DNA of 64,000 nt from JALORV01 sp963791235. GTDB lineage: Bacteria; Pseudomonadota; Gammaproteobacteria; Burkholderiales; Burkholderiaceae_F. Positions 56,314-64,000 of the stretch are shown piece by piece. The first letter of the stretch is position 1. Every line of letters begins with the position of its first letter. A model generated the notes under the pieces. That model did not search any database. It saw only the letters and a list, made by a program, of their open reading frames with translations, and was not told where the DNA came from. Location: contig CAWBRW010000013.1 in NCBI GenBank assembly GCA_963791235.1, forward strand, positions 248,001-312,000. The letters are read 5' to 3'. The position numbers were made by a program, and so were the translations under genes.

Positions 56314-57495
56314 TCAGATGCGCTCGAACACGGCCGCAATCCCCTGCCCGCCACCGATGCACATCGTCACCAGCGCGTAGCGACCCCCGACGCGCTGCAG
56401 CTCGTACAGCGCCTTGATCGTGATGATCGCGCCGGTGGCGCCGATCGGGTGTCCCAGCGAGATGCCGCTGCCGTTCGGGTTGACCTTCTCCGGCGGAAAC
56501 CCGAGGTCCTTGGCCACCGCGCACGCCTGCGCCGCGAACGCCTCGTTGGCCTCGATGACGTCGAGATCAGCAACCTTCAGGCCTGCCCGCTCGAGCGCCT
56601 TGCGGGTCGACGGCACAGGGCCGATGCCCATGATTTTCGGGTCAACGCCGGCGTGGCCGTAGCTGACCAGTCGCGCAAGCGGCTTGAGACCGCGCTTCTC
56701 GGCCACGCCCCGCTCCATCAGCACGACCGCCCCGGCGCCGTCGTTGATGCCGGAGGCGTTGCCCGCCGTCACTGTGCCATTTTCCTTGGCGAACACCGGC
56801 TTCAGCTTGGTCATGTCCTCCATCGTCGTGCCTTCGCGGAAGTGCTCGTCGGTGTCGAACACCGTCGGGCCCTTCTTGCCCTTGATCTCGATCGGCACGA
56901 TCTGGCTCTTGAAGTGGCCGGCTTTGGTCGCCGCCGCAGCACGCCGATGGCTCTCGACTGCGAGCGCGTCCTGCTCCTGGCGCGTGATGCCCCACTGCTT
57001 CGCGACGTTCTCCGCCGTCACGCCCATGTGGATCACGTCGAACGGGTCATGCAGCGCACCGACCATCATGTCGATCGCCTTGAAGTCGCCCATGCGCTGG
57101 CCGAAGCGCGCGGTCGGCATGATGTACGGGCCGCGCGACATGTTTTCGGCGCCGCCGCCGATTGCGATATCGGCATCCCCCAGCAGAATGCTTTGCGAAG
57201 CCGAGATGATCGCCTGCAGGCCGCTGCCGCACAGACGGTTCAGCGTCAGGCACGGCGTGTCCTGGCCCACCCCGCCGTTCAAGGCAGCGACACGCGACAG
57301 GTACATGTCCTTGGGCTCGGTGTTGACCACATGGCCGAAGACCACGTGACCGACTTCGCCGCCCTGCACATTGGCACGCTTCAACGCCTCGGCCACGACG
57401 ATGGCACCGAGCTGCGTCGGAGGAATGTCCTTCAGGCTGCCGCCAAACGTTCCGATGGCGGTGCGGGCTCCACTGACGACGACGACTTCACGCAT
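56314..57495 (-). CDS. Acetyl-CoA acetyltransferase (beta-ketothiolase)
   Basis: Condenses two acyl-CoA to 3-ketoacyl-CoA or cleaves it. A 393-residue biosynthetic-type thiolase: acyl-accepting Cys89 in LNRLCGSGLQA, His349 in GHPIGATGA, Cys379 in CIGGGQG, and NEAFAAQA. ATG 57495 has GGAGAG upstream. phaR lies 6 kb away, so a role in polyhydroxybutyrate precursor supply (PhaA/BktB) is plausible, but no phaB or phaC is in the window. Confidence 0.92.
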   Translation of the reverse strand: MREVVVVSGARTAIGTFGGSLKDIPPTQLGAIVVAEALKRANVQGGEVGHVVFGHVVNTEPKDMYLSRVAALNGGVGQDTPCLTLNRLCGSGLQAIISASQSILLGDADIAIGGGAENMSRGPYIMPTARFGQRMGDFKAIDMMVGALHDPFDVIHMGVTAENVAKQWGITRQEQDALAVESHRRAAAATKAGHFKSQIVPIEIKGKKGPTVFDTDEHFREGTTMEDMTKLKPVFAKENGTVTAGNASGINDGAGAVVLMERGVAEKRGLKPLARLVSYGHAGVDPKIMGIGPVPSTRKALERAGLKVADLDVIEANEAFAAQACAVAKDLGFPPEKVNPNGSGISLGHPIGATGAIITIKALYELQRVGGRYALVTMCIGGGQGIAAVFERI

Positions 57496-57645
57496 TCGGC
57501 TCTCTCCCAGGTTGGCAGGCGGCGCGGGGGCGACGTCCGCAGGCACTCGAACAGCCGTGGATTCTTGCACGAGCCTCCGGCTTGGGCTTGACCTGGATCG
57601 GACCCGCATCCCGCGGACGCGTTTGGGGCCCAGACCGCTGAGGGC

Positions 57646-60228
57646 TCAGCCGGCCTTGGCGGGCTGCGCCAGCGCCTCCGCCAGAAGCCCCGGCAGCTGG
57701 TCCTCGCGGAGTGCCGAGCCGGCAGCGACCTGCGTGGCCATCTCGTCGGGGGGCATTGAACGCTCGAGCGCCCCGCGCAATTCGGTGATCAGGCGTTGCT
57801 CGTTCGGCTGCACCGGCCATACGGGCTTCTTCGCCTCCGCCTCGACCGCGCCGAGCAGCAGGGCTGCCGCGTCGGTCTGTCCGCGCCGCCAGAACAGGTA
57901 GGCCCACTCCTCGAGGTAGTAAGTGCGAGACCGCTGCATGACTGGCAGGCCTTCGCGCGCCGCCTCCGACGCTTCCTCAATCCGGCCCATTTCGCTCAGG
58001 ATGCCGATCAGGTTGGCGAACAGCACATCGGTATCCGCCAGCGTCGACGGCCGCCGTCGCAGGTCCTCCGCCAGCCGGCGCGCCTCGTGCGCCGCTTCGT
58101 CCAGCGGTCCCACCTGCCACAACAGGTCGACGAGGTTGTCGCGGGCGATCACCTCGAGGCGCCAGTCACAGGTCCCCGCACTGAGGCGCACTTCCTCGCG
58201 CTGGATCGCCAACGCCTCGCCCAACTGGCCGGCGCGCCGCAGCAGTGCGCTCTCGCGCCGCAGCAGGTGAATGTGGAACTCGGCGGGCCAGTCGGGGCGG
58301 ATCAGGCTCCGCGCTTCTGCGAATGCCGCCCGCGCCGCGGCTGCGTTACCCCCCGACAGCTGATAGGTCATGAGCCGGATCAGACTGGAAAACACGCGAC
58401 GCGGCTTGCCCAATGCCTGGTACAGCGAGCGCGCGCGTTCCGCCGCTTCGAGCTTCAACCGGTGAGCAACTTTGGTCGCCATGTTGCCGGCGGCGAGCGC
58501 CCGCCAATAGCGCGCTGCGACATCTTCGTCGACCGCACCGCGCTCGACCGCATCGACGTGCGGCAGCAGCCAGTCGGCACATTCCTCCGCGTAGTCGATC
58601 AGAGAACCCGCATGCGCCGCCAGCGCGATCGCGACCTGCGGATCACCGGCGTCGGATGTCGCCCAGGCGTAGGCGGCGCGCAGGTTGTCGAGCTCGGGAA
58701 CGACCCGGGCAGCGTACTGGTCGGTTCGCAGTTCGCCGTCCATGTTGATGTCGTCGACCCGCCGCAGGAAATTCACCATGCCCACGGCGTGCCGACACAG
58801 CGCATCGGCGGTCTCGCCCTCCGCGAGCTGCTCAAGCGCAAACGCACGAGCCGACTCGAGCAGCCGGTAGCGCGGGGGCTCGCCGGCGTCGGCCACAACC
58901 AGCGACTTGTCGACCAGCGCACTCATCAGATCGAGCACGGCCCATTCGTCCAGTTGCGCGTCGCCGGCCACCGCCTGCGCCAGTTCCATCGTGAAGCCGC
59001 CCGCGAACACGCCAAGGCGACGGAAGACGATGCGCTCCGCCTCGTTGAGCAGCCCGTAGCTCCATTCGAGTGCCGCGCGCAGCGTCTGATGCCGCCGCAG
59101 CGTGGCGCGTGCGCCGCCTGTCAGCAGCTTGAAGCGTGCGTCGAGCTTGTCGCGAACCGCGCGCAGCCCGAGCGTGCCGACCCGCGCGGCCGCGAGTTCG
59201 ATCGCCAGCGGCAGCCCGTCGAGCCGCCGACAGATGTCGATTGCGAGGGGTGCGGTGTCCTTCGTCAGCACAAAACGCGGGTCCACGGCCCGCACGCGCG
59301 CCTCGAACAACGCGACGGCGCCGAAGTCGTGCGCATGTTCGGCCGCGCTGTCAGCCGGCACGGCCAGCGGCAGGAGCCGGAACTGCTGCTCATCGGACAC
59401 GCGCAGCGGCTCCTGGCTGGTCGTCAGCAGGGTCACGTTGGGAGCCTTCCGCAGGACGGCCGCCACCAGCTGCGAAACGGCGTCGAGCAGGTGTTCGCAG
59501 TTGTCGAGTACGAGCAGCAGCGTGCGCGGCACCAGTGCCGCGACCAGCTGTTCCGTCGGCGAGCCCGATCCTTCGAGCTTGATATCGAGCGCGCCGGCCA
59601 CGGTGCTCGGTAGCAGCGCGGTGTCGGAAAGGCCAGCCAGCTCGACCATCCACGCACCGGGCCGCCGATCGAGCGAGGCGTGCGCGGCGGCCTGCGCCAG
59701 GCGGCTCTTGCCGATGCCACCTGCGCCGACCACCGTCACGAGCCGGTGGTCCGCCAGCAAGGCGGACACGGCCTGCAGCTCTTCCGAGCGCCCGAACAGT
59801 TCGGGCAGTTCACCGGGCAGGTTCGTTCGAGGCGTCGCTGGCGGCCGCGGCTCCACCCGTGCCGCCACGGTGTCGCCGGAGCTCCGGGCGCCTGGCCGCG
59901 GCTGGCCGCTGATCGCTGCGGCGAAGCGGTAGCCGCGGCCGGGAATCGTCGCGATCGCCCGCGGACCGAGCAGCTTGCGCAGGCTGCTGATCTGCACCTG
60001 CAGGTTGTTTTCCTCGACCACCAGCCCTGGCCAGACCAGATCGAGCAATTCGCTCTTGGTGACGAGGCGGTCGCGCCGCTCGATCAACGCTACCAGCACG
60101 TCGAAGGCGCGCGCGCCGACGCTCGCCGGCGCGCCGTCGACCAGCAGCTGCCGCTCGCGGGGCCGCACTTCGGCTCGGTCAAATCGCAGTGCCTCAGACA
60201 ACGGTGGTTCCTGCGCTTCCGATCTCAT
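57646..60228 (-). CDS. Large transcriptional regulator: winged helix, NB-ARC-type ATPase, TPR
   Basis: 860 residues. Residues 15-105 form an OmpR/CadC-type winged-helix domain (ARAFDVLVALIERRDRLVTK, LQVQISSLRKLLGP, IPGRGYRFAA). 140-420 is a STAND/NB-ARC ATPase with Walker A GAGGIGKS (168-175), Walker B LLLVLDNCEHLLD and GLPLAIELAAARVGTLG. The remainder is helical repeats of TPR type. No receiver domain, so ATP/ligand control is expected. ATG 60228. It diverges from a 55-codon gene across a 206-bp spacer with a tandem repeat, the likely operator. Ligand unknown. Confidence 0.88.
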   Translation of the reverse strand: MRSEAQEPPLSEALRFDRAEVRPRERQLLVDGAPASVGARAFDVLVALIERRDRLVTKSELLDLVWPGLVVEENNLQVQISSLRKLLGPRAIATIPGRGYRFAAAISGQPRPGARSSGDTVAARVEPRPPATPRTNLPGELPELFGRSEELQAVSALLADHRLVTVVGAGGIGKSRLAQAAAHASLDRRPGAWMVELAGLSDTALLPSTVAGALDIKLEGSGSPTEQLVAALVPRTLLLVLDNCEHLLDAVSQLVAAVLRKAPNVTLLTTSQEPLRVSDEQQFRLLPLAVPADSAAEHAHDFGAVALFEARVRAVDPRFVLTKDTAPLAIDICRRLDGLPLAIELAAARVGTLGLRAVRDKLDARFKLLTGGARATLRRHQTLRAALEWSYGLLNEAERIVFRRLGVFAGGFTMELAQAVAGDAQLDEWAVLDLMSALVDKSLVVADAGEPPRYRLLESARAFALEQLAEGETADALCRHAVGMVNFLRRVDDINMDGELRTDQYAARVVPELDNLRAAYAWATSDAGDPQVAIALAAHAGSLIDYAEECADWLLPHVDAVERGAVDEDVAARYWRALAAGNMATKVAHRLKLEAAERARSLYQALGKPRRVFSSLIRLMTYQLSGGNAAAARAAFAEARSLIRPDWPAEFHIHLLRRESALLRRAGQLGEALAIQREEVRLSAGTCDWRLEVIARDNLVDLLWQVGPLDEAAHEARRLAEDLRRRPSTLADTDVLFANLIGILSEMGRIEEASEAAREGLPVMQRSRTYYLEEWAYLFWRRGQTDAAALLLGAVEAEAKKPVWPVQPNEQRLITELRGALERSMPPDEMATQVAAGSALREDQLPGLLAEALAQPAKAG

Positions 60229-60311
60229 TGGTCCCAGTCTGTAGAAACCCTCGCGCCCAGGCAAGCCTCCCGTCCGTTGCCGCTGCGAGGCCAAGCCCGG
60301 CGGTCTGCGGT

Positions 60312-60351
60312 TTCAGAACGTTTAAGGACCGGATTCAGGACGTCAAAGGAC
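60312..60351. promoter_or_regulatory. Tandem direct repeat with 22-bp period, putative operator
   Basis: TTCAGAACGTTTAAGGAC (60312-60329) and TTCAGGACGTCAAAGGAC (60334-60351) agree at 15 of 18 positions and start 22 bp apart, two helical turns. Direct repeats on one face suit OmpR/CadC/SARP-type winged helices, and the divergent gene encodes one. Binding is inferred. Confidence 0.65.
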
Positions 60352-60434
60352 TGAAGACGAGCTCCGCGCGCACAGTTCAGCCATCGAGACGCAGCACCGA
60401 TTCACCCCTGAAGCCGAGTCCGAAGGAGCCCAAA

Positions 60435-60602
60435 ATGAACCGCGAATTCAAGTCGACCCCGAATGCGCTCCGCGCTTCCTTTGCGGTCGCATCACTGCTC
60501 GTCAGCCTGCTGGTCGTCGGCTCGATGGCCAGCCTGGCGGACCACTACCACGCCGAAACGCTGCTGGCGACTGCGCAAAGCGCGGTCGTGGCGCAGCGCT
60601 GA
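60435..60602 (+). CDS. Small single-helix membrane peptide (55 aa)
   Basis: Begins MNREFKSTPNALRASF, has a hydrophobic segment AVASLLVSLLVVGSMASLA and a short Ala/Gln tail. ATG 60435 is preceded by AAGGAG at good spacing, strong evidence for a tiny gene. Short proteins starting MNxxFKxTPNALR are, to my recollection, common hypothetical proteins in Burkholderiales. It is the divergent partner of the large regulator and probably its target. Could be a secreted or membrane-held peptide. Confidence 0.65.
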   Translation: MNREFKSTPNALRASFAVASLLVSLLVVGSMASLADHYHAETLLATAQSAVVAQR

Positions 60603-60617
60603 CGAGAACAGCAAGGT

Positions 60618-61226
60618 TCAGAACCTCGCCGTGAGGCCCAGCATCGCCTCGTACTGCAGGAACGTTTCGCTGCGCAGCACCACGACGCAACCGCCGGAGC
60701 ACATGAAGCCTCCGGAACTGTTGACCAGCGTGAAGAAGCCGCGGCCTTCGGCGCGCAGCGCAACGTTCTTGCCCAGCGGCCAGTAGTAGCCAACCCCGAG
60801 GTTCAGCGAAGGCTTCACCTCGCTACCGTAGCCCGTCGCGCTCGGCGAGAACTGTGTCGCCCCCAGTCCTCCAACCACGTACCAGCCGCGGTCGATCGGC
60901 CCTTCGATGAACGCCGTGCCGCCGACGTGCAGGTAGCGGACCGTCAGGTCGAAGGGTGCGGCGCCGCCGCCGGGCGACAGCGTCGTCGTCTGCTGACTGT
61001 AGAACAGCTGCAATTCGCGCGAGGGGTCCAGGTCAACGCCGACGGCCGCAGCGAAGGCCGCCGAGCTCTTGATTGAGGCGCTGGTGTTGTCGGTGACGTT
61101 GTCGATGCCGTTGCTGCCGATGTAACCGACGTAGAGCGTCACGCCGAACTGCGCCGCGGCCGGGCCGGCCAGGGTGGAGAGGATGCCAACCAGGGCAAGC
61201 GCCGCTATCTGCGTTCGCACACTCAT
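60618..61226 (-). CDS. Outer-membrane beta-barrel protein
   Basis: A 202-residue protein with signal peptide IAALALVGILSTLAGPAAAQ, then amphipathic beta strands (VTLYVGYIG, LTVRYLHVGGTAFI, RGWYVVGGLGATQF, SLNLGVGYYWPLG) and a terminal aromatic, LGLTARF, as needed for BAM insertion. Opacity/OmpW-like eight-strand barrel by size. Two Cys (SGGFMCSGGCVVV) may form a loop disulfide. ATG 61226 overlaps the GST stop. Confidence 0.8.
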   Translation of the reverse strand: MSVRTQIAALALVGILSTLAGPAAAQFGVTLYVGYIGSNGIDNVTDNTSASIKSSAAFAAAVGVDLDPSRELQLFYSQQTTTLSPGGGAAPFDLTVRYLHVGGTAFIEGPIDRGWYVVGGLGATQFSPSATGYGSEVKPSLNLGVGYYWPLGKNVALRAEGRGFFTLVNSSGGFMCSGGCVVVLRSETFLQYEAMLGLTARF

Positions 61227-61867
61227 GCCCAGTGCCTCTCGAAGACGGGAGCGACCTCAGGCAACTCGTCGACGCGCTGCATCAGCGCAGCGAAGGACGG
61301 ATGGGCTTCCTTCAGGTAATCACGCATCTTCCACCAGCGCGACAGGTTGGCGAGGTAAACGTCGCAGACATACGGTCGCGCGCCGAGCAGGAAGCCCTGC
61401 TCCTGCGGGAACGCCTGCGCAACGATGTCCCAACCCAGCTTCATGCGTGCGATGGCAGCACGCTCGACGGCAGCACGCGCCGCCGGCGAACGCGAGGTGG
61501 TCCAGCGCGCCGGATAATCGGCCACGCCGACCGCGCCATAGACCGTCGCGGCCGCGAACTGCATCCAGCGCAGGCAGGTGGCGCGGTCACGCGTCGACGG
61601 CGCCGGGATCCAGTCGCTCGGATGACGCTCCAGCAGCGTCCACAGCACCGCCACGCTTTCGCTGAGGACTTCGCCACCGGGCGTGATCAGCGTCGGCAAC
61701 TGGCCGAGCGGATTCACCTGCTTCAGTTCCTCGAAGAAGGGACCGGGCGGATCGCTCCACGGCGTCGCGTCCTTCATTTCGAAATCGAGACCCAGCGCGC
61801 CCATCATCACTTCGACGCTGGCCGCGCCCGAGCGCTTCGCGGTATACAGGACGTAGCGTGTCGTCAC
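61223..61867 (-). CDS. Glutathione S-transferase family protein
   Basis: A 214-residue protein. Thioredoxin-like N-domain (YVLYTAKRSGAASVEVMM, NPLGQLPTLITPGGEVLSES) and a helical C-domain (ARPYVCDVYLANLSRWW). The usual active-site Ser/Tyr/Cys near residue 12 is Ser13 (KRSGA). Class not clear. ATG 61867 overlaps the rimO stop and its TGA overlaps the barrel gene start, so rimO-GST-barrel is one transcription unit. Confidence 0.85.
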   Translation of the reverse strand: MTTRYVLYTAKRSGAASVEVMMGALGLDFEMKDATPWSDPPGPFFEELKQVNPLGQLPTLITPGGEVLSESVAVLWTLLERHPSDWIPAPSTRDRATCLRWMQFAAATVYGAVGVADYPARWTTSRSPAARAAVERAAIARMKLGWDIVAQAFPQEQGFLLGARPYVCDVYLANLSRWWKMRDYLKEAHPSFAALMQRVDELPEVAPVFERHWA

Positions 61868-63249
61868 GCGAGCACTCCGTGCAGGTCATGCGCATCGGCC
61901 GACTTGACGGTGACGTCGACGAAATCGCCGACAGCGACCGCGCGGCGGCCGGTCTTCACGTAGACCACCCCGTCGATCTCCGGAGCATCGGCCGCGCTGC
62001 GCCCGAGTGCGACCGTCGGCCCGACCTCGTCGAGCAGCACGCGCTGCCGACTGCCAACCTTGCGCTGCAGCCGGCGTGCCGAGATTTCCTCCTGGACCTG
62101 CATGAAGCGGGCACGACGCTCTTCGCGCAGGCCGTCCGGCAGCTGACCTGCCAGCGCATTGGCAGCAGCCCCCTCCACCGGCGAGTAGGCGAAGCAGCCG
62201 ACTCGATCCAGCTCCGCCTCGCGCAGGAAGTCGAGCAGGTGCGCGAACTCGGCCTCGGTCTCGCCGGGGAACCCGGCGATGAAGGTCGAACGGATGGTCA
62301 GATCCGGACAGATCGCCCGCCAGGCGCGGATGCGCTCGATGTTCCTCTCACCCGAGGCTGGGCGCTTCATCGCCTTGAGCACGCGCGGATGCGAATGCTG
62401 GAACGGCACGTCAAGGTACGGCAGCACCTTGCCCTCGGCCATCAGCGGGATGACTTCGTCGACATGCGGATAGGGATAGACATAGTGCAGCCGGACCCAC
62501 GCATCGTAGGACTGCGCGAGTTGAGCCAGTTCACGAACCAACTCGGTCATGCGCGTACGCACCGCGCGGCCGCCGACGAAGTCGAGCTTGTAGCGCAGAT
62601 CGACACCGTAGGCGCTGGTGTCCTGCGAAATTACGAGGATCTCGCGCACACCCTGCTTCACCAGGTTCTCCGCCTCGCGCATCACCTGGCCGATCGGCCG
62701 CGACACCAGGTCGCCGCGCATCGACGGAATGATGCAGAAGCTGCAACGATGGTTGCAGCCCTCGGAGATCTTCAGATACGCGTAATGGCGCGGCGTCAGC
62801 TTGATACCGGCCGGCGGCACCAGGTCGGTGTAGGGATCGTGGGGCTTCGGCAGGTGCCGGTGCACGTGATCGAGGACCTCGCTCGTCGCATGCGGCCCCG
62901 TCACGGCCAGGACCTTCGGGTGCACCCTGGCGACGAGGTTCTCGCCCTTGTCGCTGCGCGCGCCAAGGCATCCGGTGACGATCACCTTGCCGTTTTCCGC
63001 CAGCGCCTCGCCGATCGCATCGAGCGACTCCCGCACGGCGGAGTCGATGAACCCGCAGGTATTGACGATGACAAGATCCGCGCCTTCGTAGGTCGGGCTG
63101 GTGGCGTAGCCCTCGGCGCGCAGCTGCGTGATGATGAGTTCGGAGTCGACCAGCGCCTTGGGGCAGCCCAGAGACACAAAACCCACCGACGGGGCGGTGG
63201 GCTTGCGGGCGGATGGACGCGACCGCCCGGCGGTGCTCGTGGCGGTCAT
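61864..63249 (-). CDS. rimO: Ribosomal protein S12 methylthiotransferase
   Basis: Radical-SAM enzyme that beta-methylthiolates an Asp of S12. 461 residues. UPF0004 domain with cluster Cys at 29, 65 and 94 (SLGCPKALVDSE, IVNTCGFIDSA, VTGCLGARSD), radical SAM motif GCNHRCSFC (Cys165, 169, 172), and a C-terminal TRAM domain. SLGCPKALVDSE separates RimO from MiaB. ATG 63249 with a 17-bp gap after phaR. Confidence 0.95.
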   Translation of the reverse strand: MTATSTAGRSRPSARKPTAPSVGFVSLGCPKALVDSELIITQLRAEGYATSPTYEGADLVIVNTCGFIDSAVRESLDAIGEALAENGKVIVTGCLGARSDKGENLVARVHPKVLAVTGPHATSEVLDHVHRHLPKPHDPYTDLVPPAGIKLTPRHYAYLKISEGCNHRCSFCIIPSMRGDLVSRPIGQVMREAENLVKQGVREILVISQDTSAYGVDLRYKLDFVGGRAVRTRMTELVRELAQLAQSYDAWVRLHYVYPYPHVDEVIPLMAEGKVLPYLDVPFQHSHPRVLKAMKRPASGERNIERIRAWRAICPDLTIRSTFIAGFPGETEAEFAHLLDFLREAELDRVGCFAYSPVEGAAANALAGQLPDGLREERRARFMQVQEEISARRLQRKVGSRQRVLLDEVGPTVALGRSAADAPEIDGVVYVKTGRRAVAVGDFVDVTVKSADAHDLHGVLA

Positions 63250-63265
63250 CGCCTGCCGTTGACGA

Positions 63266-63805
63266 CTACTTCTTCTCGCCGGGAAAGCCGGGGAAGCCGG
63301 TGAACATCGAACGCGCCTGGTTCTGCATGTTTTCCTGCATCTGCACGAACAGGTTCTTCGACTGCTCGATGTAGCTCGACATCATCGACTGGATCATCGG
63401 CGACTGCATGTTGACGAACTGTGTCCACATCTCAGGCCCAATCTTGTTCGTCTCGTAGAAGGCCTTGCTTTGCTCCGACAGCTTGCCCTGGATGTCGATG
63501 AACGCCTGGATATTCTTCTCCAGATACGAACCCATCATGCCCTGCATGGCATTGCCGTAGAAGCGGATCACCTGGGACAGCATCTGCGCGCTGAACATCG
63601 GTACGCCGCCGGCCTCCTCCTCGAGGATGATCTGAAGCAGGATCGGCCGTGTCAGGTCGTCGCCGCTCTTCGCATCAAGGACCTGGAAGTTTTCGTGGTC
63701 GAGCACGAGCTGCTTGACGTCCGCCAGCGTGATGTAGGTGCTGGTCTGGGTGTCGTACAGGCGTCGGTTCGGGTACTTCTTGATCAGGCGTACTGGTGTT
63801 GCCAT
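63266..63805 (-). CDS. phaR: Polyhydroxyalkanoate synthesis repressor PhaR
   Basis: Senses polyhydroxybutyrate granules and represses phasin genes and itself. A 179-residue protein: N-terminal DNA-binding domain LIKKYPNRRLYDTQTSTYI, then PHB-accumulation regulatory repeats (GGVPMFSAQMLSQVIRFYG, GMMGSYLEKNIQAF) and a Gln/Met-rich tail with FPGFPGEKK. ATG 63805. First gene of the phaR-rimO-GST-barrel direction. Confidence 0.95.
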   Translation of the reverse strand: MATPVRLIKKYPNRRLYDTQTSTYITLADVKQLVLDHENFQVLDAKSGDDLTRPILLQIILEEEAGGVPMFSAQMLSQVIRFYGNAMQGMMGSYLEKNIQAFIDIQGKLSEQSKAFYETNKIGPEMWTQFVNMQSPMIQSMMSSYIEQSKNLFVQMQENMQNQARSMFTGFPGFPGEKK

Positions 63806-64000
63806 GGTGTCCTCGTGTTCTCCTCGCGATTGAAGCGCGTACACCTGTCGTCGCAGGCGTTTCCTCTGTTATCAAGCGATTCTAGCCACTTTTGCCGCAG
63901 CGCAACGGAAAGCCTCAGGGGTTTTGCTGCATTGGCCCGACAGCGCCGCCTCTGCCAGAATCGCGCGTTGCCACAATATCTTCCGGCTGCACCCAAGGAG
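63806..64000. promoter_or_regulatory. phaR upstream region and leader of the next gene
   Basis: On the reverse strand TAGAAT (about 63884-63879) could be the phaR -10. TTTTGCTGCATTG (about 63920-63932) resembles the TGC-rich sites bound by PhaR, consistent with autorepression; weak evidence. The final bases CCAAGGAG look like a ribosome site for a + strand gene just beyond the window. Confidence 0.4.

Noticed and set aside
57796..59613. 605-codon + strand open reading opposite the large regulator
   Set aside because: Sense strand encodes a coherent wHTH/NB-ARC/TPR protein; antisense has no ribosome site or motif.

Overview
The window is a GC-rich bacterial chromosome segment with densely packed genes, many overlapping by ATGA or GTGA. 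Gene content and order point to a betaproteobacterium of the Burkholderiales/Rhodocyclales type, probably uncultured or metagenome-derived. The supporting neighbourhoods are smc-zipA-ligA, dapC-dapD-pilT/U-dapE-prmB, ompR-envZ next to ispD-ispF-mfd, and phaR beside rimO and a phaA-type thiolase. The placement is an inference from gene order, not a phylogeny. One conflict is the EF-P gene, which looks like the alphaproteobacterial type.

Layout. 1-2055: 3' part of glnD (+). 2063-10138 (-): operon smc-zipA-ligA-MTA/MTI phosphorylase-def. 10306-16660 (+): queF and the lysine-branch genes dapC, dapD and dapE, with a pilT/U ATPase and prmB interleaved. A 544-bp inverted-repeat element lies at 12746-13289. 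16728-23876 (+): a YheS-like ABC-F protein, a CoA-transferase/histidine phosphatase/APH-like kinase cluster, a ClpX-like ATPase lacking the zinc domain, and an MFS carrier. 23877-30347: accessory region with a response-regulator remnant, a di-haem cytochrome c protein, a methyltransferase, an orphan GT2 glycosyltransferase and small hypothetical genes. 30450-35610 (-): slipin/NfeD pair, a small exported protein and a PQQ-propeller lipoprotein. 35924-38234 (-): arsR-SRPBCC-SRPBCC-pirin operon. 38277-41716: quinone oxidoreductase, ACAD11-like dehydrogenase, YfcG-like GST and a DUF1178 protein. 41724-42157 (-): tRNA-Gly, tRNA-Cys and tRNA-Leu behind a near-consensus sigma70 promoter. 42213-57495: pgsA-uvrC, efp, a PEQR-repeat protein, ompR-envZ-DUF4241, ispD-ispF, mfd, serB, fieF, a DUF882 protein and a thiolase. 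57646-63805: a large winged-helix/NB-ARC/TPR regulator diverging from a 55-residue membrane peptide gene, an outer-membrane barrel protein, a GST, rimO and phaR.

The first 21 kb carry about 25 apparent single-base indels that break otherwise canonical genes, many of them essential. Only two similar breaks are visible in the remaining 43 kb. Several indels sit in homopolymers, and in def two of them compensate each other, so they are best read as assembly errors. I annotate those genes as intact CDS spans and flag the shifts.

Most of the window is housekeeping. The strongest candidates for something less described are the ClpX paralogue with altered pore and ClpP-docking loops, the regulator/micro-peptide divergon with a 22-bp tandem repeat, the split ACAD10/11-type kinase and dehydrogenase, the alphaproteobacterial-type EF-P, and the long inverted-repeat element.
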